Positions 24,974 through 33,957 of a stretch of DNA of 64,000 bases are shown piece by piece. The stretch comes from CAZAQK01 sp964535825 (GTDB taxonomy: Bacteria; Pseudomonadota; Alphaproteobacteria; Rickettsiales; SXRF01). The translations under genes were made by a program, and so were the position numbers. How positions within the stretch are numbered: position 1 is the stretch's first letter; every line of letters starts with the position of its first letter. Below the pieces are notes generated by a model, which did no database searches, had not been told where the DNA came from, and saw only the letters and a program-made list of their open reading frames with translations. The stretch is taken from the NCBI GenBank assembly GCA_964535825.1, contig CAZHUC010000002.1:271696-335695 (forward strand), read 5' to 3'.

Positions 24974-26842
24974 ATGCGTAAATTTGATGTGATCGTCATC
25001 GGTGGTGGCCATGCAGGCTGTGAAGCAGCCTCTGCTGCTGCGCGTGTGGGCGCAAAAACGGCACTCATTACGCAAAAACGATCCACCATCGGTGAAATGT
25101 CGTGCAATCCTGCGATCGGCGGTATCGCCAAAGGTACGCTCGTGAAAGAGATCGATGCACTGGATGGCGTGATGGGCCGCGCGATCGATCGTGCTGGTAT
25201 TCATTATCGGATGCTGAATGCTAGCAAAGGTCCTGCCGTTCGTGGACCACGCGCGCAAGCTGACAGAAAATTATATCGTGAAGCGGTGCAGGCGATCTTA
25301 CAGGAATATGAAACTCTCTCGATCATCGAAGGTTCTGTAGAAGATCTCATTCTCTCTGATTCAAATGAAATTGGGGGAGCTGTACTTGCGTCCGGTGAAG
25401 AAATTCACGCGCCAAAAATTGTACTCACCACAGGTACATTTTTGAATGGCGTCATCCATATGGGTGAGACAAAAATAAAAGCGGGAAGGGTGGGAGAAGC
25501 GCCGTCAATAGGGCTTTCCGAGACTCTCAAACGTTTGCAATTCAATGTCGGAAGACTCAAGACAGGAACACCACCGCGACTGGATGGAAAGACGATCGAC
25601 TGGAAAAGTTTAGAACCACAACCAGGTGATAATCCACCGAATCCTTTTTCGTATCTCACCAAGGAAATTACAGTTCCTCAGATCAGTTGTTACATCACTC
25701 ACACATCACAAAAAACACACGAGATCATCAAAGCGAATTTACATCGCGCGCCGATGTATTCTGGTCAGATCGAAAGTACCGGGCCTCGTTATTGTCCATC
25801 GATCGAAGATAAGGTGGTACGTTTTGCTGACAAAGAGCGTCACCAGATATTCCTTGAGCCAGAAGGGCTGGATGATGACACGGTTTATCCGAATGGTATC
25901 TCCACATCTCTCCCTCAGGATGTTCAGTTGGAATTACTAAAAACCATCAGTGGTCTTGAACAAGCTGTCATGATCCGTCCTGGTTATGCCATTGAGTATG
26001 ATTATGTAGACCCTCGGGAATTACACCCGACCTTAGAAACAAAGAAGGTAAGGGGGCTTTATTTTGCCGGCCAGATTAACGGAACGACCGGTTATGAAGA
26101 GGCCGGAGGGCAGGGATTGATCGCCGGTTTGAACGCCGCTTTATCATCGGCGGGGAGCAAACCATTCATTCTGGATAGGTCAGAGGCCTATATCGGTGTG
26201 ATGATCGATGACCTTATTACCTTCGGGGCTAATGAACCTTATCGTATGTTCACCTCCCGTTCTGAGTATCGTTTATCTCTTCGCCCTGATAATGCCGACC
26301 TCCGTTTGACACAAAATGCAATCGATATTGGATGCGTTTCTTCTATCCGTGAGAAGGCGTTTTTGGATAAAAACACCCAATTGTCAGTTTCACGTGAAAA
26401 ATTGCGTACATTAAATATCACCCCTAACGAGGGGAAAAAATTCAATATCCTGATAAATCAGGATGGCATTCGCAGATCAGCTTATGAGCTTTTGAGTTAC
26501 CAGACATTCCAATTTTCTGACCTTAAAAACATCTGGCCAGAGCTCTCAGAGATTCCTTCGCAGATCGTTGAGCAGCTTGAAATTGAGTGTAAATACTCAG
26601 GATATCTGGAGCGTCAGGAACTGGATATTGAAAGCTACCAAAGGGAGGAGGGACTGGCCATTCCGACTGGGATTGACTTCTCTTCCATCCCATCGCTTTC
26701 CAATGAACTCCGGAATAAGTTATCAAAAATGCGCCCTCATACGATAGGGGCGGCGAGTGATATTCAGGGAATGACCCCGGCGGCACTGGTGGCGTTGATC
26801 GCATTTATCAAAAAGCAATCGAATAGAAAAGCCAGTGCTTGA
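24974..26842 (+). CDS. mnmG: tRNA uridine-5-carboxymethylaminomethyl enzyme MnmG (GidA)
   Basis: FAD-dependent partner of MnmE. The 622-residue protein starts with the dinucleotide-binding motif I-G-G-G-H-A-G-C-E-A-A and has the family blocks C-N-P-A-I-G-G-I-A-K-G, G-P-A-V-R-G-P-R-A-Q and G-Q-I-N-G-T-T-G-Y-E-E-A. Length is standard. The 3' third contains a parS-like palindrome. The gene overlaps rsmG by 8 nt. Confidence 0.97.
   Translation: MRKFDVIVIGGGHAGCEAASAAARVGAKTALITQKRSTIGEMSCNPAIGGIAKGTLVKEIDALDGVMGRAIDRAGIHYRMLNASKGPAVRGPRAQADRKLYREAVQAILQEYETLSIIEGSVEDLILSDSNEIGGAVLASGEEIHAPKIVLTTGTFLNGVIHMGETKIKAGRVGEAPSIGLSETLKRLQFNVGRLKTGTPPRLDGKTIDWKSLEPQPGDNPPNPFSYLTKEITVPQISCYITHTSQKTHEIIKANLHRAPMYSGQIESTGPRYCPSIEDKVVRFADKERHQIFLEPEGLDDDTVYPNGISTSLPQDVQLELLKTISGLEQAVMIRPGYAIEYDYVDPRELHPTLETKKVRGLYFAGQINGTTGYEEAGGQGLIAGLNAALSSAGSKPFILDRSEAYIGVMIDDLITFGANEPYRMFTSRSEYRLSLRPDNADLRLTQNAIDIGCVSSIREKAFLDKNTQLSVSREKLRTLNITPNEGKKFNILINQDGIRRSAYELLSYQTFQFSDLKNIWPELSEIPSQIVEQLEIECKYSGYLERQELDIESYQREEGLAIPTGIDFSSIPSLSNELRNKLSKMRPHTIGAASDIQGMTPAALVALIAFIKKQSNRKASA
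26386..26401 (+). promoter_or_regulatory. parS: parS-like ParB-binding palindrome (in mnmG)
   Basis: AGTTTCACGTGAAAAA matches the bacterial parS consensus TGTTTCACGTGAAACA at 14 of 16 positions, with the 12-bp core TTTCACGTGAAA perfect. It lies within mnmG, about 1 kb upstream of parA. Confidence 0.75.
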
Positions 26843-27458
26843 TAGTTTTGTAGAGTATGTAAATTCCCTTGAAAATGTTTCAGATGAAACAATTCAGAAA
26901 TTTTCCGACTATTATAATTTACTCTTAAAGTGGCAAGTGAAGATAAATTTGATCGGAAATATATCGGACGATATATGGACCAGACATTTTCTGGACTCAG
27001 TCCAGATCATAAAATTGATCGAAGGTCATGATAAAAAAATTCTCGACCTGGGGTCGGGAGCCGGATTCCCAGGTATGGTACTTTCGATACTTGGGCATGA
27101 TGTCACACTTGTAGAAAGTGATGGTAAGAAAACAACTTTTCTCTCAGAGGTGAGAAGAATTACAAAATCAGATACAAAAATTTTCAATGGACGTATCGAA
27201 GATTTCAAAAAATCGAATTTTAATGCCATCACTTCGAGAGCATGTGCCGATCTTGACACACTACTTGAATATGCATTTCCATCCGTTTCACATGGAACAG
27301 AATGTATTCTCCATAAGGGAAAAAATCATCAAAAAGAAATTTCTGACGCTCAAAAAAAATGGAGCTTCCAATTTAAAATTATCCAAAGTATAACCGATAG
27401 TGATGGTGTAATACTAAAAATCTCAAACATCACTAAAAGAGCGGATCATGACAGGTAG
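26835..27458 (+). CDS. rsmG: 16S rRNA (guanine(527)-N7)-methyltransferase RsmG (GidB)
   Basis: RsmG methylates G527 of 16S rRNA. The 207-residue protein has the SAM-binding motif I-L-D-L-G-S-G-A-G-F-P-G (about residues 64-75) and N-L-I-G preceding it, plus S-R-A-C-A-D-L. It starts with GTG at 26835, inside the mnmG end. The local base composition is more A+T-rich than the flanking genes. Two further parS-like sites lie in it. Overlaps parA by 11 nt. Confidence 0.94.
   Translation: MLDSFVEYVNSLENVSDETIQKFSDYYNLLLKWQVKINLIGNISDDIWTRHFLDSVQIIKLIEGHDKKILDLGSGAGFPGMVLSILGHDVTLVESDGKKTTFLSEVRRITKSDTKIFNGRIEDFKKSNFNAITSRACADLDTLLEYAFPSVSHGTECILHKGKNHQKEISDAQKKWSFQFKIIQSITDSDGVILKISNITKRADHDR
26876..26891 (+). 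promoter_or_regulatory. parS: parS-like palindrome with altered centre (in rsmG)
   Basis: TGTTTCAGATGAAACA matches parS at 14 of 16 positions; both 7-bp arms are perfect and only the central CG is replaced by GA. It is 485 bp from the mnmG site. Confidence 0.6.
27284..27299 (+). promoter_or_regulatory. Weaker parS-like sequence (in rsmG)
   Basis: CGTTTCACATGGAACA matches parS at 13 of 16 positions, about 150 bp before parA. On its own this would be weak; it gains some weight from the two better sites nearby. Confidence 0.35.
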
Positions 27459-28284
27459 CAAACCAATCTCCAAAGAGCAAAAAACAACCAAACCACGTAT
27501 CATTTCAGTCGCCAACCAGAAGGGCGGGGTAGGGAAGACCACCACAACCGTAAACCTCGCGACAGCCTTGGCAGCCGTGGGTAAGCGCGTGCTCGTGGTA
27601 GATTTTGACCCTCAGGGAAATGCTAGTACAGGCTTTGGTATCGACAACTCTAAACGCAACATGACCTCTTATGACCTCATCATGGGAGATACAGAACTGG
27701 GTGAGGCTATCCACGCTTCTATCATCCCTAAGCTCGATGTTGTTCCGTCTACCATTGATCTTTCCGGGGCTGAAATTGAAATGGTGAGTCTTGTACGGCG
27801 CGAATTTCGCCTCAAGAATTGCTTCGAGAAATACGCGATGAATTATGATTATGTGATGATCGATTGCCCACCTTCACTGGGCTTGCTGACATTAAATGCT
27901 CTGGTTGCTTCCGATAGTATTTTAATCCCGCTTCAGTGTGAGTTCTATGCTTTGGAAGGGTTAAGCCACCTGATGCGTACGGTTGAATTGGTGAAAAACA
28001 ATCTGAACCCAACCCTTGATATACAGGGCATCGTACTCACCATGTATGATCGCCGGAATAAATTCACTCAACAGATCGAGAATGATGTGCGTCAGTATTT
28101 TGCTGAGAAAGTATATCAGTCTGTGATCCCGCGGAACATTCGTATGTCGGAAGCGCCATCGCATGGTAAGCCAGCGATCATCTACGATATGAAATGTCCG
28201 GGTTCGCTTGCGTATATACAACTGGCAAAGGAATTGCTCAAACGCGAACGCGAACGTGCAAATAAAGAACTAGCAACAGCATAA
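27448..28284 (+). CDS. parA: Chromosome-partitioning ATPase ParA (Soj)
   Basis: ParA moves the origin region during segregation. The 278-residue protein shows the deviant Walker A K-G-G-V-G-K-T-T (residues 25-32), F-D-P-Q-G-N-A-S-T-G and D-C-P-P-S-L-G-L-L-T. The start ATG overlaps the rsmG end. ParB follows after 16 nt. The arrangement mnmE-mnmG-rsmG-parA-parB is the usual alphaproteobacterial origin-proximal block. Confidence 0.97.
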   Translation: MTGSKPISKEQKTTKPRIISVANQKGGVGKTTTTVNLATALAAVGKRVLVVDFDPQGNASTGFGIDNSKRNMTSYDLIMGDTELGEAIHASIIPKLDVVPSTIDLSGAEIEMVSLVRREFRLKNCFEKYAMNYDYVMIDCPPSLGLLTLNALVASDSILIPLQCEFYALEGLSHLMRTVELVKNNLNPTLDIQGIVLTMYDRRNKFTQQIENDVRQYFAEKVYQSVIPRNIRMSEAPSHGKPAIIYDMKCPGSLAYIQLAKELLKRERERANKELATA

Positions 28285-28300
28285 CAACAGGGGAAAATAT

Positions 28301-29224
28301 ATGGCGGCTCAACGAGGATTAGGACGAGGCTTATCAGCGCTCATTTCTGAAAGTTACACGCAACCGGCAGGTGCTGCGAACACCGCAGCCAGCGCGGATT
28401 CTGCGGATAATGTGGCAAAGCTTGGTGTATTCCAGCTTCACGCCGGAGAATACCAACCGCGTACACATTTTGATGAAGTTTCACTCACGGAATTATCAGA
28501 ATCTATCCGTAAGAATGGTGTGATCCAACCACTCATCGTGCGGCCGTCATCTCGTGAAAAAGGTAAGTTCGAGATCATCGCAGGTGAACGTCGCTGGCGC
28601 GCATCGAAGATGGCAGGGCTTGATCAAGTGCCTGTCATCATCCGTGATATCTCTGACCGTCAGGCATTGGAATTTGCCATCGTTGAGAACGTACAGCGCC
28701 ATGATCTTTCACCACTGGAAGAAGCGCTTGGCTATCAGCGCCTGATCGAGGAATTCGATTACACACAGGAAGAGCTGGCCAAGACCGTAGGGAAAAGCCG
28801 TAGCCATATCGCCAATCTTTTGCGTCTTCTTGGCCTGCCTGGTGAAGTAAAAGATATGCTTGATAAGGGCACACTCACCATGGGTCACGCGCGCGCGCTT
28901 TTGACCTCGCAGAATCCTGTGGAACTGGCTGAGCTGATCGTGAAGAAAGGCCTGAACGTACGCCAGGCTGAAAAATTCAGCAAAGGCGCTGGTAAAACCG
29001 CCCGCAGCACAAACGCTGCTTCACGTAGTGGCAATCAGGCCTACAGGCCACCTGTAAACAAAGATCCTGATATCATCGCACTTGAGGAAAGCCTCTCCGA
29101 GAATATCGGTGTGCGTGTAGCCATCAATGATCGTGGGCAGGCAGGCGAGATCATCCTGTCCTATGATTCACTGATGCAGCTTGATGAGATATTGCGCCGC
29201 TTAGGTAATAGTGCAGCGCTTTAA
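28301..29224 (+). CDS. parB: Chromosome-partitioning protein ParB (Spo0J)
   Basis: ParB binds parS and spreads, forming the partition complex. The 307-residue protein begins R-G-L-G-R-G-L-S-A-L, has the CTPase/sulfiredoxin-like motifs with I-A-G-E-R-R-W-R-A and E-N-V-Q-R, and a helix-turn-helix (T-Q-E-E-L-A-K-T-V-G-K-S-R-S-H-I-A-N). The C-terminal dimerisation domain is complete. A GGGGAAA ribosome site precedes it. Its stop overlaps the stop of the convergent holA by 4 nt. Confidence 0.97.
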   Translation: MAAQRGLGRGLSALISESYTQPAGAANTAASADSADNVAKLGVFQLHAGEYQPRTHFDEVSLTELSESIRKNGVIQPLIVRPSSREKGKFEIIAGERRWRASKMAGLDQVPVIIRDISDRQALEFAIVENVQRHDLSPLEEALGYQRLIEEFDYTQEELAKTVGKSRSHIANLLRLLGLPGEVKDMLDKGTLTMGHARALLTSQNPVELAELIVKKGLNVRQAEKFSKGAGKTARSTNAASRSGNQAYRPPVNKDPDIIALEESLSENIGVRVAINDRGQAGEIILSYDSLMQLDEILRRLGNSAAL

Positions 29225-30234
29225 CGTAACTGCGTGATCTGCATAAGTTTCCGGCTGCTGGCAGAAAATGCCGGCATGTCGGATGACTTCGACGCAAGTT
29301 CCGCATCGATGAGTATCCTGAGTGCCTTGACTATCTGGTCAAGTTTCCAGTTCTGCAAGTGCCGCACCATCACAGGCACGTTTTTATAGAATACAGGCGG
29401 CCTGAGAGACTTAATCAGGGTCTCGGCATCCTTACCCTTATCCAACTCGATTCTTAAGCTATAAAGCCTGTTAAAATAACGCTGCAAAGAACGCAGGTAA
29501 GGCACAGGGGAGGGGTTCTCCCTGATCTGCACCTGCAATACATGATCGAGCTGTTGCAAATACCTGTCTGCCAGCGCATGCACCACATCATCCAGCTCGA
29601 CATCACGGTTATAATCAATGAGCAAACGCGCATCCTCTAAACTGATACGCTTTGAATCTCCCGCGTACAACACCAGTTTTCCAAGCTCTTGCTGCGTAAC
29701 ATAACGGTCATTACCCAGTTGCTGAATAAGATGCTGGATAACGCCTTCCTCCGCGATGATGGATTCATCTGCAAAATGCTTCTGGATAAGCTGCTGGATA
29801 TCACGCGCCTCATCATGATAGCAGGGCAGGGAGGCGGCGTTGGTTGCCTTCTCGAACCATGCACGCAATGAAGAGCGCGAGCCCAGATCATCGCCCGCGA
29901 TCAATAAGAACACGCCATCATGAAAGAATTCGGCTGCCGCCTCTATAATACTGGTGAGCTTATCGGTCGCACCGCGGATGAACACCACACGCTTATCCGC
30001 CAGCATATGTACGGTACGCAATTCATCGGCAAGCAGCGCCGGATCTTCCATGATGTGCGGCATGTCCAATTCCGCCATCGCGAAAGAATCGGCATTATCA
30101 CCAAGGAACGTTTTACACAACAGCTTGCAGCGCTCACGCACAAGGCCAGAATCCGGGCCATATACAAGGCACGCGCGGTATTCCTTACCAGGCGTCTTTA
30201 GGAACGGCTCTATCGTTTTGTATGTAAGTTTCAT
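29221..30234 (-). CDS. holA: DNA polymerase III delta subunit HolA
   Basis: HolA is the clamp-opening subunit of the clamp loader. The 337-residue protein carries the N-terminal Y-L-V-like block A-C-L-V-Y-G-P-D-S-G-L-V and the family middle V-V-F-I-R-G-A, without an ATP-binding site, as expected for delta. It begins 50 nt inside the end of lptE, in another frame, so lptE and holA are co-transcribed. Confidence 0.9.
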   Translation of the reverse strand: MKLTYKTIEPFLKTPGKEYRACLVYGPDSGLVRERCKLLCKTFLGDNADSFAMAELDMPHIMEDPALLADELRTVHMLADKRVVFIRGATDKLTSIIEAAAEFFHDGVFLLIAGDDLGSRSSLRAWFEKATNAASLPCYHDEARDIQQLIQKHFADESIIAEEGVIQHLIQQLGNDRYVTQQELGKLVLYAGDSKRISLEDARLLIDYNRDVELDDVVHALADRYLQQLDHVLQVQIRENPSPVPYLRSLQRYFNRLYSLRIELDKGKDAETLIKSLRPPVFYKNVPVMVRHLQNWKLDQIVKALRILIDAELASKSSDMPAFSASSRKLMQITQLR

Positions 30235-30775
30235 GCTTCACCGTGTCTTTCGGAAGTTCTTTTACAGGTGGACGCTGGCCATTCAAATACGGCGCCAAAC
30301 GCTGACGGAAATTTTCACTCAGCTCAGTGACACCGCGTTTAATGGCATCTTCTTTCGATACATAGGTAGAGAAATACGCGTTGGTCAGGTTGTTATAACT
30401 ACTTACCTGACGCAGGCTACCATTGGCGATCACGTTATCCGTACCATATTCCTTAAGTGAATAGGTGGAATCCAGATACAGGTTGTAACGGGAGATCGTA
30501 CCATCCTGTGCTACACCGATCGCAGATTCGGTACTGGTAAGCGACACATGCAAACTATACGCCGGATTGGCGGGCACTTTGCCATTCGGGTTTAGTTTAT
30601 CTTCAAGATCGGTGCGGAACTGTTGTGCCATACGGCCTTCACCGCTTACTTTTTCTACATACACACCCGCCAGCGATGTCGTGGCTTTGTTCGTCTTGCT
30701 ATACATGGGCTGGAAGCCACATGCCGCAAGCAGGAACATACAAAAAGCGGGGAATATTCTAGCTGGCAACGACAT
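30185..30775 (-). CDS. lptE: LPS-assembly lipoprotein LptE
   Basis: LptE plugs and helps fold the LptD barrel. The 196-residue product has a lipoprotein signal with lipobox L-A-A-C (Cys20) followed by G-F-Q-P-M-Y, the usual LptE start. The rest is a single small alpha/beta domain. It overlaps leuS by 17 nt upstream and holA by 50 nt downstream; the leuS-lptE-holA order is common in proteobacteria. Confidence 0.88.
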   Translation of the reverse strand: MSLPARIFPAFCMFLLAACGFQPMYSKTNKATTSLAGVYVEKVSGEGRMAQQFRTDLEDKLNPNGKVPANPAYSLHVSLTSTESAIGVAQDGTISRYNLYLDSTYSLKEYGTDNVIANGSLRQVSSYNNLTNAYFSTYVSKEDAIKRGVTELSENFRQRLAPYLNGQRPPVKELPKDTVKHETYIQNDRAVPKDAW

Positions 30776-33350
30776 TCACGATCCTGTTCGGTACGACGAT
30801 AACCTTGTTGATCTTCTTGTCCTTCAATGCATCACGAACAGTATCCAGCTGCAAGACTTTTTCTTCTGCAGCCGCCTTATCCATATCTTTTGGAAGTTGC
30901 AGGGTCGTACGTGTCTTGCCGTTAATCTGGATGGCGATGGTGACTTCATCATCAGCAACAAAGGCCGGATCGAACGATGGCCATGCACGTTCAGCAAGTG
31001 TGTCCTTGTGACCCAATGCCTGCCACGCCTCTTCTGCGATGTGCGGCATGAAAGGCTGGATGAGGTGGATGGCCGCTGAAATCGCTTCATGCATCGCAAA
31101 GGCTGAAGCATCATCGCCTACGGTCATGGTCTCAAGCAGGTTAGTGAGCTCACGGATACGAGCGATCGCTTTGTTGAAATGGAAACGCTCGACATCCTCG
31201 CCCACGGCCTTGATAGTTTTGTGTGCTGCGCGTAACGCCTGCTTCGGCAAATAACCCTTCTCTTCATTCGCCATTATAGCGCGCGTAAGAGCAGTGTTGT
31301 CGTATTTACGGCCGAAGGTGGCGGCGTGGGTCATTGCCAACTTCCAGACACGGTTTATATAGCGCCACGCGCCTTCTATACCGGCATCTGTCCATTCAAG
31401 GTCGCGATCCGGTGGAGAATCAGAGAGCATGAACAAACGGGCCGCATCCGTGCCATAGCTATCCATGATGTGGCGTGGATCGACCGTATTCTTTTTAGAC
31501 TTGCTCATCTTCTCGATACGGCCAACGGTCACCGGTTTGCCGGTTGCGATCTCTACGATCTTAGCATCGCGATTCTCGATCTCTTCTGGCGAGAGCCATT
31601 TATCTTCCGTGCTTTTATACGTCTCGTGGCAGATCATGCCTTGTGTTTCCAGACGCTTGAACGGCTCTTTGATATTCATCAATCCACACGCGGTAAGAGC
31701 GCGGCAGAAGAAGCGTGAGTAGAGCAGATGCAGCACCGCATGTTCGATACCACCGATATAGCAATCCACCGGCAGCCACTTTGAAACAGCAGAAGACTCC
31801 AGCGGATTCGCAGATGGCAAGGTAGCATAACGCGCGAAGTACCATGAGGATTCAAAGAACGTATCGAATGTATCGGTTTCACGACGCGCCGCCTTGCCGC
31901 AGGTCGGGCAGTTCACATGCTTCCATGTCGGGTGATGATCGAGCGGATTGCCAGGTTTATCGAAGGTTACATCGCGTGGTAATTCAACCGGCAGATCTTT
32001 TGCCGGCACAGGAACAACGCCACACACTTCACAGTGAATGATAGGGATGGGGCAGCCCCAGTAACGCTGACGCGAAACACCCCAATCGCGCAGGCGGTAA
32101 TTTATTTTTGCTGTTCCGCAGCCCACTTTTTCCAGAGCTTCGATGGCGCGCTTTTTGGCATCTTCAACCGAGAGTCCGTTTAAGAAATCAGAATTGATGA
32201 GTTCACCATTACCGGTATAGGCTTCCTTCAGTGGCTCAGCACCGCCGCTTACAACAGGCAGGATTGGTAGTTTATATTTCGTGGCAAAATCAAAATCGCG
32301 CTGGTCGTGGGCAGGGCAGCCGAATATTGCCCCCGTGCCGTAATCCATCAGCACGAAATTAGCAACGAACAATGGCACTTCACGCCCATCGAACGGATGC
32401 GCGATCGTAAGGCCGGTATCGAAACCTTTTTTCTCGGCTTTTTCGATGGCTTCTTCCGATGTGCCGATGCGTTTGCATTCATCGATAAAATCAGAGAGTT
32501 TCTTATTTCCAGCTGCTAACGCTGTAGCCAACGGATGGCCGGCAGACATTGCGCAGAAGCTCATACCAAAGATAGTATCCGGGCGCGTGGTATATATCTC
32601 TAATACATTCTCACTGCCTTTAGGGAGTGCGCCATTGATAGTGAGTGTAAGTGTTGCGCCTTGCGATTTGCCGATCCATTTGTCCTGCATGATGCGGACC
32701 TTTTCTGGCCATTCCTTGAGGCCTTCAAGGCCTGCCAAGAGATCATCCGAGAAGTCAGAAATCCGTAAGAACCATTGCGATAGTTTACGGCGCTCCACCA
32801 GTGCACCAGAGCGCCAGCCGCGGCCATCCACCACTTGTTCATTGGCAAGCACGGTATTATCTACCGGATCCCAGTTCACCTCTGCTTCTTTGCGATAGGC
32901 AAGGCCAGCTTCAAGGAACTTAAGGAAGAATGCCTGCTCATGTTTGTAATATTCTGGCAAACAGGTAGCCACCTCGCGTGACCAGTCATATGACAGGCCG
33001 CACTTCTTGAGTTGCTCACGCATGGTGGCGATGTTGGCAAGCGTCCAGTCGGCCGGGTGTGATCTATTTTGGATAGCCGCATTCTCCGCTGGCAGGCCGA
33101 ATGCATCCCAACCCATGGGATGCAGCACATTAAAACCCTGTGCTCGCTTTACGCGCGCGACCACATCACCAAGGGTGTAATTGCGCACATGCCCCATATG
33201 GATGTTCCCTGAAGGATAGGGGAACATCTCAAGCACATAGTATTTGGGCTTGTCGCTTTTGTCAGAAACAGCGAAGGTATTTTTTTCCTGCCAGTAACGC
33301 TGCCATTTGGCTTCCGACTCGCGAAAATTATAGCGTGTCGTATCGTTCAT
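30759..33350 (-). CDS. leuS: Leucyl-tRNA synthetase
   Basis: Class I synthetase charging tRNA-Leu. The 863-residue protein has the HIGH box as H-M-G-H (51-54), the KMSKS loop at 614-618, a connective-peptide editing domain with T-R-P-D-T-I-F-G-M, and zinc-type C-x-x-C pairs (E-V-C-G-V-V and C-P-T-C). Length is normal. It overlaps the DUF3576 gene by 4 nt and lptE by 17 nt. Confidence 0.98.
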   Translation of the reverse strand: MNDTTRYNFRESEAKWQRYWQEKNTFAVSDKSDKPKYYVLEMFPYPSGNIHMGHVRNYTLGDVVARVKRAQGFNVLHPMGWDAFGLPAENAAIQNRSHPADWTLANIATMREQLKKCGLSYDWSREVATCLPEYYKHEQAFFLKFLEAGLAYRKEAEVNWDPVDNTVLANEQVVDGRGWRSGALVERRKLSQWFLRISDFSDDLLAGLEGLKEWPEKVRIMQDKWIGKSQGATLTLTINGALPKGSENVLEIYTTRPDTIFGMSFCAMSAGHPLATALAAGNKKLSDFIDECKRIGTSEEAIEKAEKKGFDTGLTIAHPFDGREVPLFVANFVLMDYGTGAIFGCPAHDQRDFDFATKYKLPILPVVSGGAEPLKEAYTGNGELINSDFLNGLSVEDAKKRAIEALEKVGCGTAKINYRLRDWGVSRQRYWGCPIPIIHCEVCGVVPVPAKDLPVELPRDVTFDKPGNPLDHHPTWKHVNCPTCGKAARRETDTFDTFFESSWYFARYATLPSANPLESSAVSKWLPVDCYIGGIEHAVLHLLYSRFFCRALTACGLMNIKEPFKRLETQGMICHETYKSTEDKWLSPEEIENRDAKIVEIATGKPVTVGRIEKMSKSKKNTVDPRHIMDSYGTDAARLFMLSDSPPDRDLEWTDAGIEGAWRYINRVWKLAMTHAATFGRKYDNTALTRAIMANEEKGYLPKQALRAAHKTIKAVGEDVERFHFNKAIARIRELTNLLETMTVGDDASAFAMHEAISAAIHLIQPFMPHIAEEAWQALGHKDTLAERAWPSFDPAFVADDEVTIAIQINGKTRTTLQLPKDMDKAAAEEKVLQLDTVRDALKDKKINKVIVVPNRIVNVVAS

Positions 33351-33853
33351 TTCTTTATCTGGTCAACGCGTAACTGACGCGCACGGGTAAGAATAGTATC
33401 CTCCAATGTACGCGCTAATTTTTCATCTACTTGCTGATCTTGCCAGCCAGAACCGGTCTTTTTTTGCTTGAACAGGGTAATTTTTACGCCGTCGGCGCGC
33501 AATGTCTTATCCAAGATAAGCGCGTTCACCTTAAAGCGTTCGCCTGGTGTTTTCGGATCTTCATACCAGTCCGTGATAATGACACCACCGAACGGATCGG
33601 CTGATACCAGCGGCATGAAAGAAAGTGTATCAAGTGTCGCGCGCCATAAGAAACTGTTCACCCCAAGCGGTGAGTTGGATTCATCACTTTTCTTGCCACC
33701 AGAGAGTATAACGCCGTCTTCCCCGGTCAGTTTGCCACGGTCAGCACGACGAGCCTCCTCGGCATCCATAGGGTTGCCGGCAGCATCCGTTTTTACACCA
33801 GAACACGCTGTAATGATCAATAGCGGGAAAAGCAGTAAAAAGCGTTTTTTCAT
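33347..33853 (-). CDS. DUF3576 family lipoprotein
   Basis: A conserved alphaproteobacterial lipoprotein of unknown role. The 168-residue product has a lipoprotein signal (I-I-T-A-C, Cys near residue 17) and the family core L-W-R-A-T-L-D-T-L-S-F-M-P-L and D-P-F-G-G-V-I-I-T-D-W-Y. It precedes leuS, as it does in many relatives. The ATG at 33853 is preferred to a GTG four codons earlier because its distance from the AGAGG box is better. Confidence 0.85.
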   Translation of the reverse strand: MKKRFLLLFPLLIITACSGVKTDAAGNPMDAEEARRADRGKLTGEDGVILSGGKKSDESNSPLGVNSFLWRATLDTLSFMPLVSADPFGGVIITDWYEDPKTPGERFKVNALILDKTLRADGVKITLFKQKKTGSGWQDQQVDEKLARTLEDTILTRARQLRVDQIKK

Positions 33854-33902
33854 AGTATCCGACACCTCTAGTTACATTGCTAACGGGAGACGCATACTAC
33901 AC

Positions 33903-33933
33903 AAAGAAAAAGGGCGGTGCAAGCACCGCCCTT
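33903..33933 (-). terminator. Rho-independent terminator of the porin gene
   Basis: On the minus strand a perfect 10-bp stem (GGGCGGTGCT... with arms GGGCGGTGC and GCACCGCCC) and a 2-base loop is followed by a T run (TTTTTC). It ends 25 nt after the porin stop. Confidence 0.9.
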
Positions 33934-33957
33934 AATCCGACTTAACTTACTTTCAAA

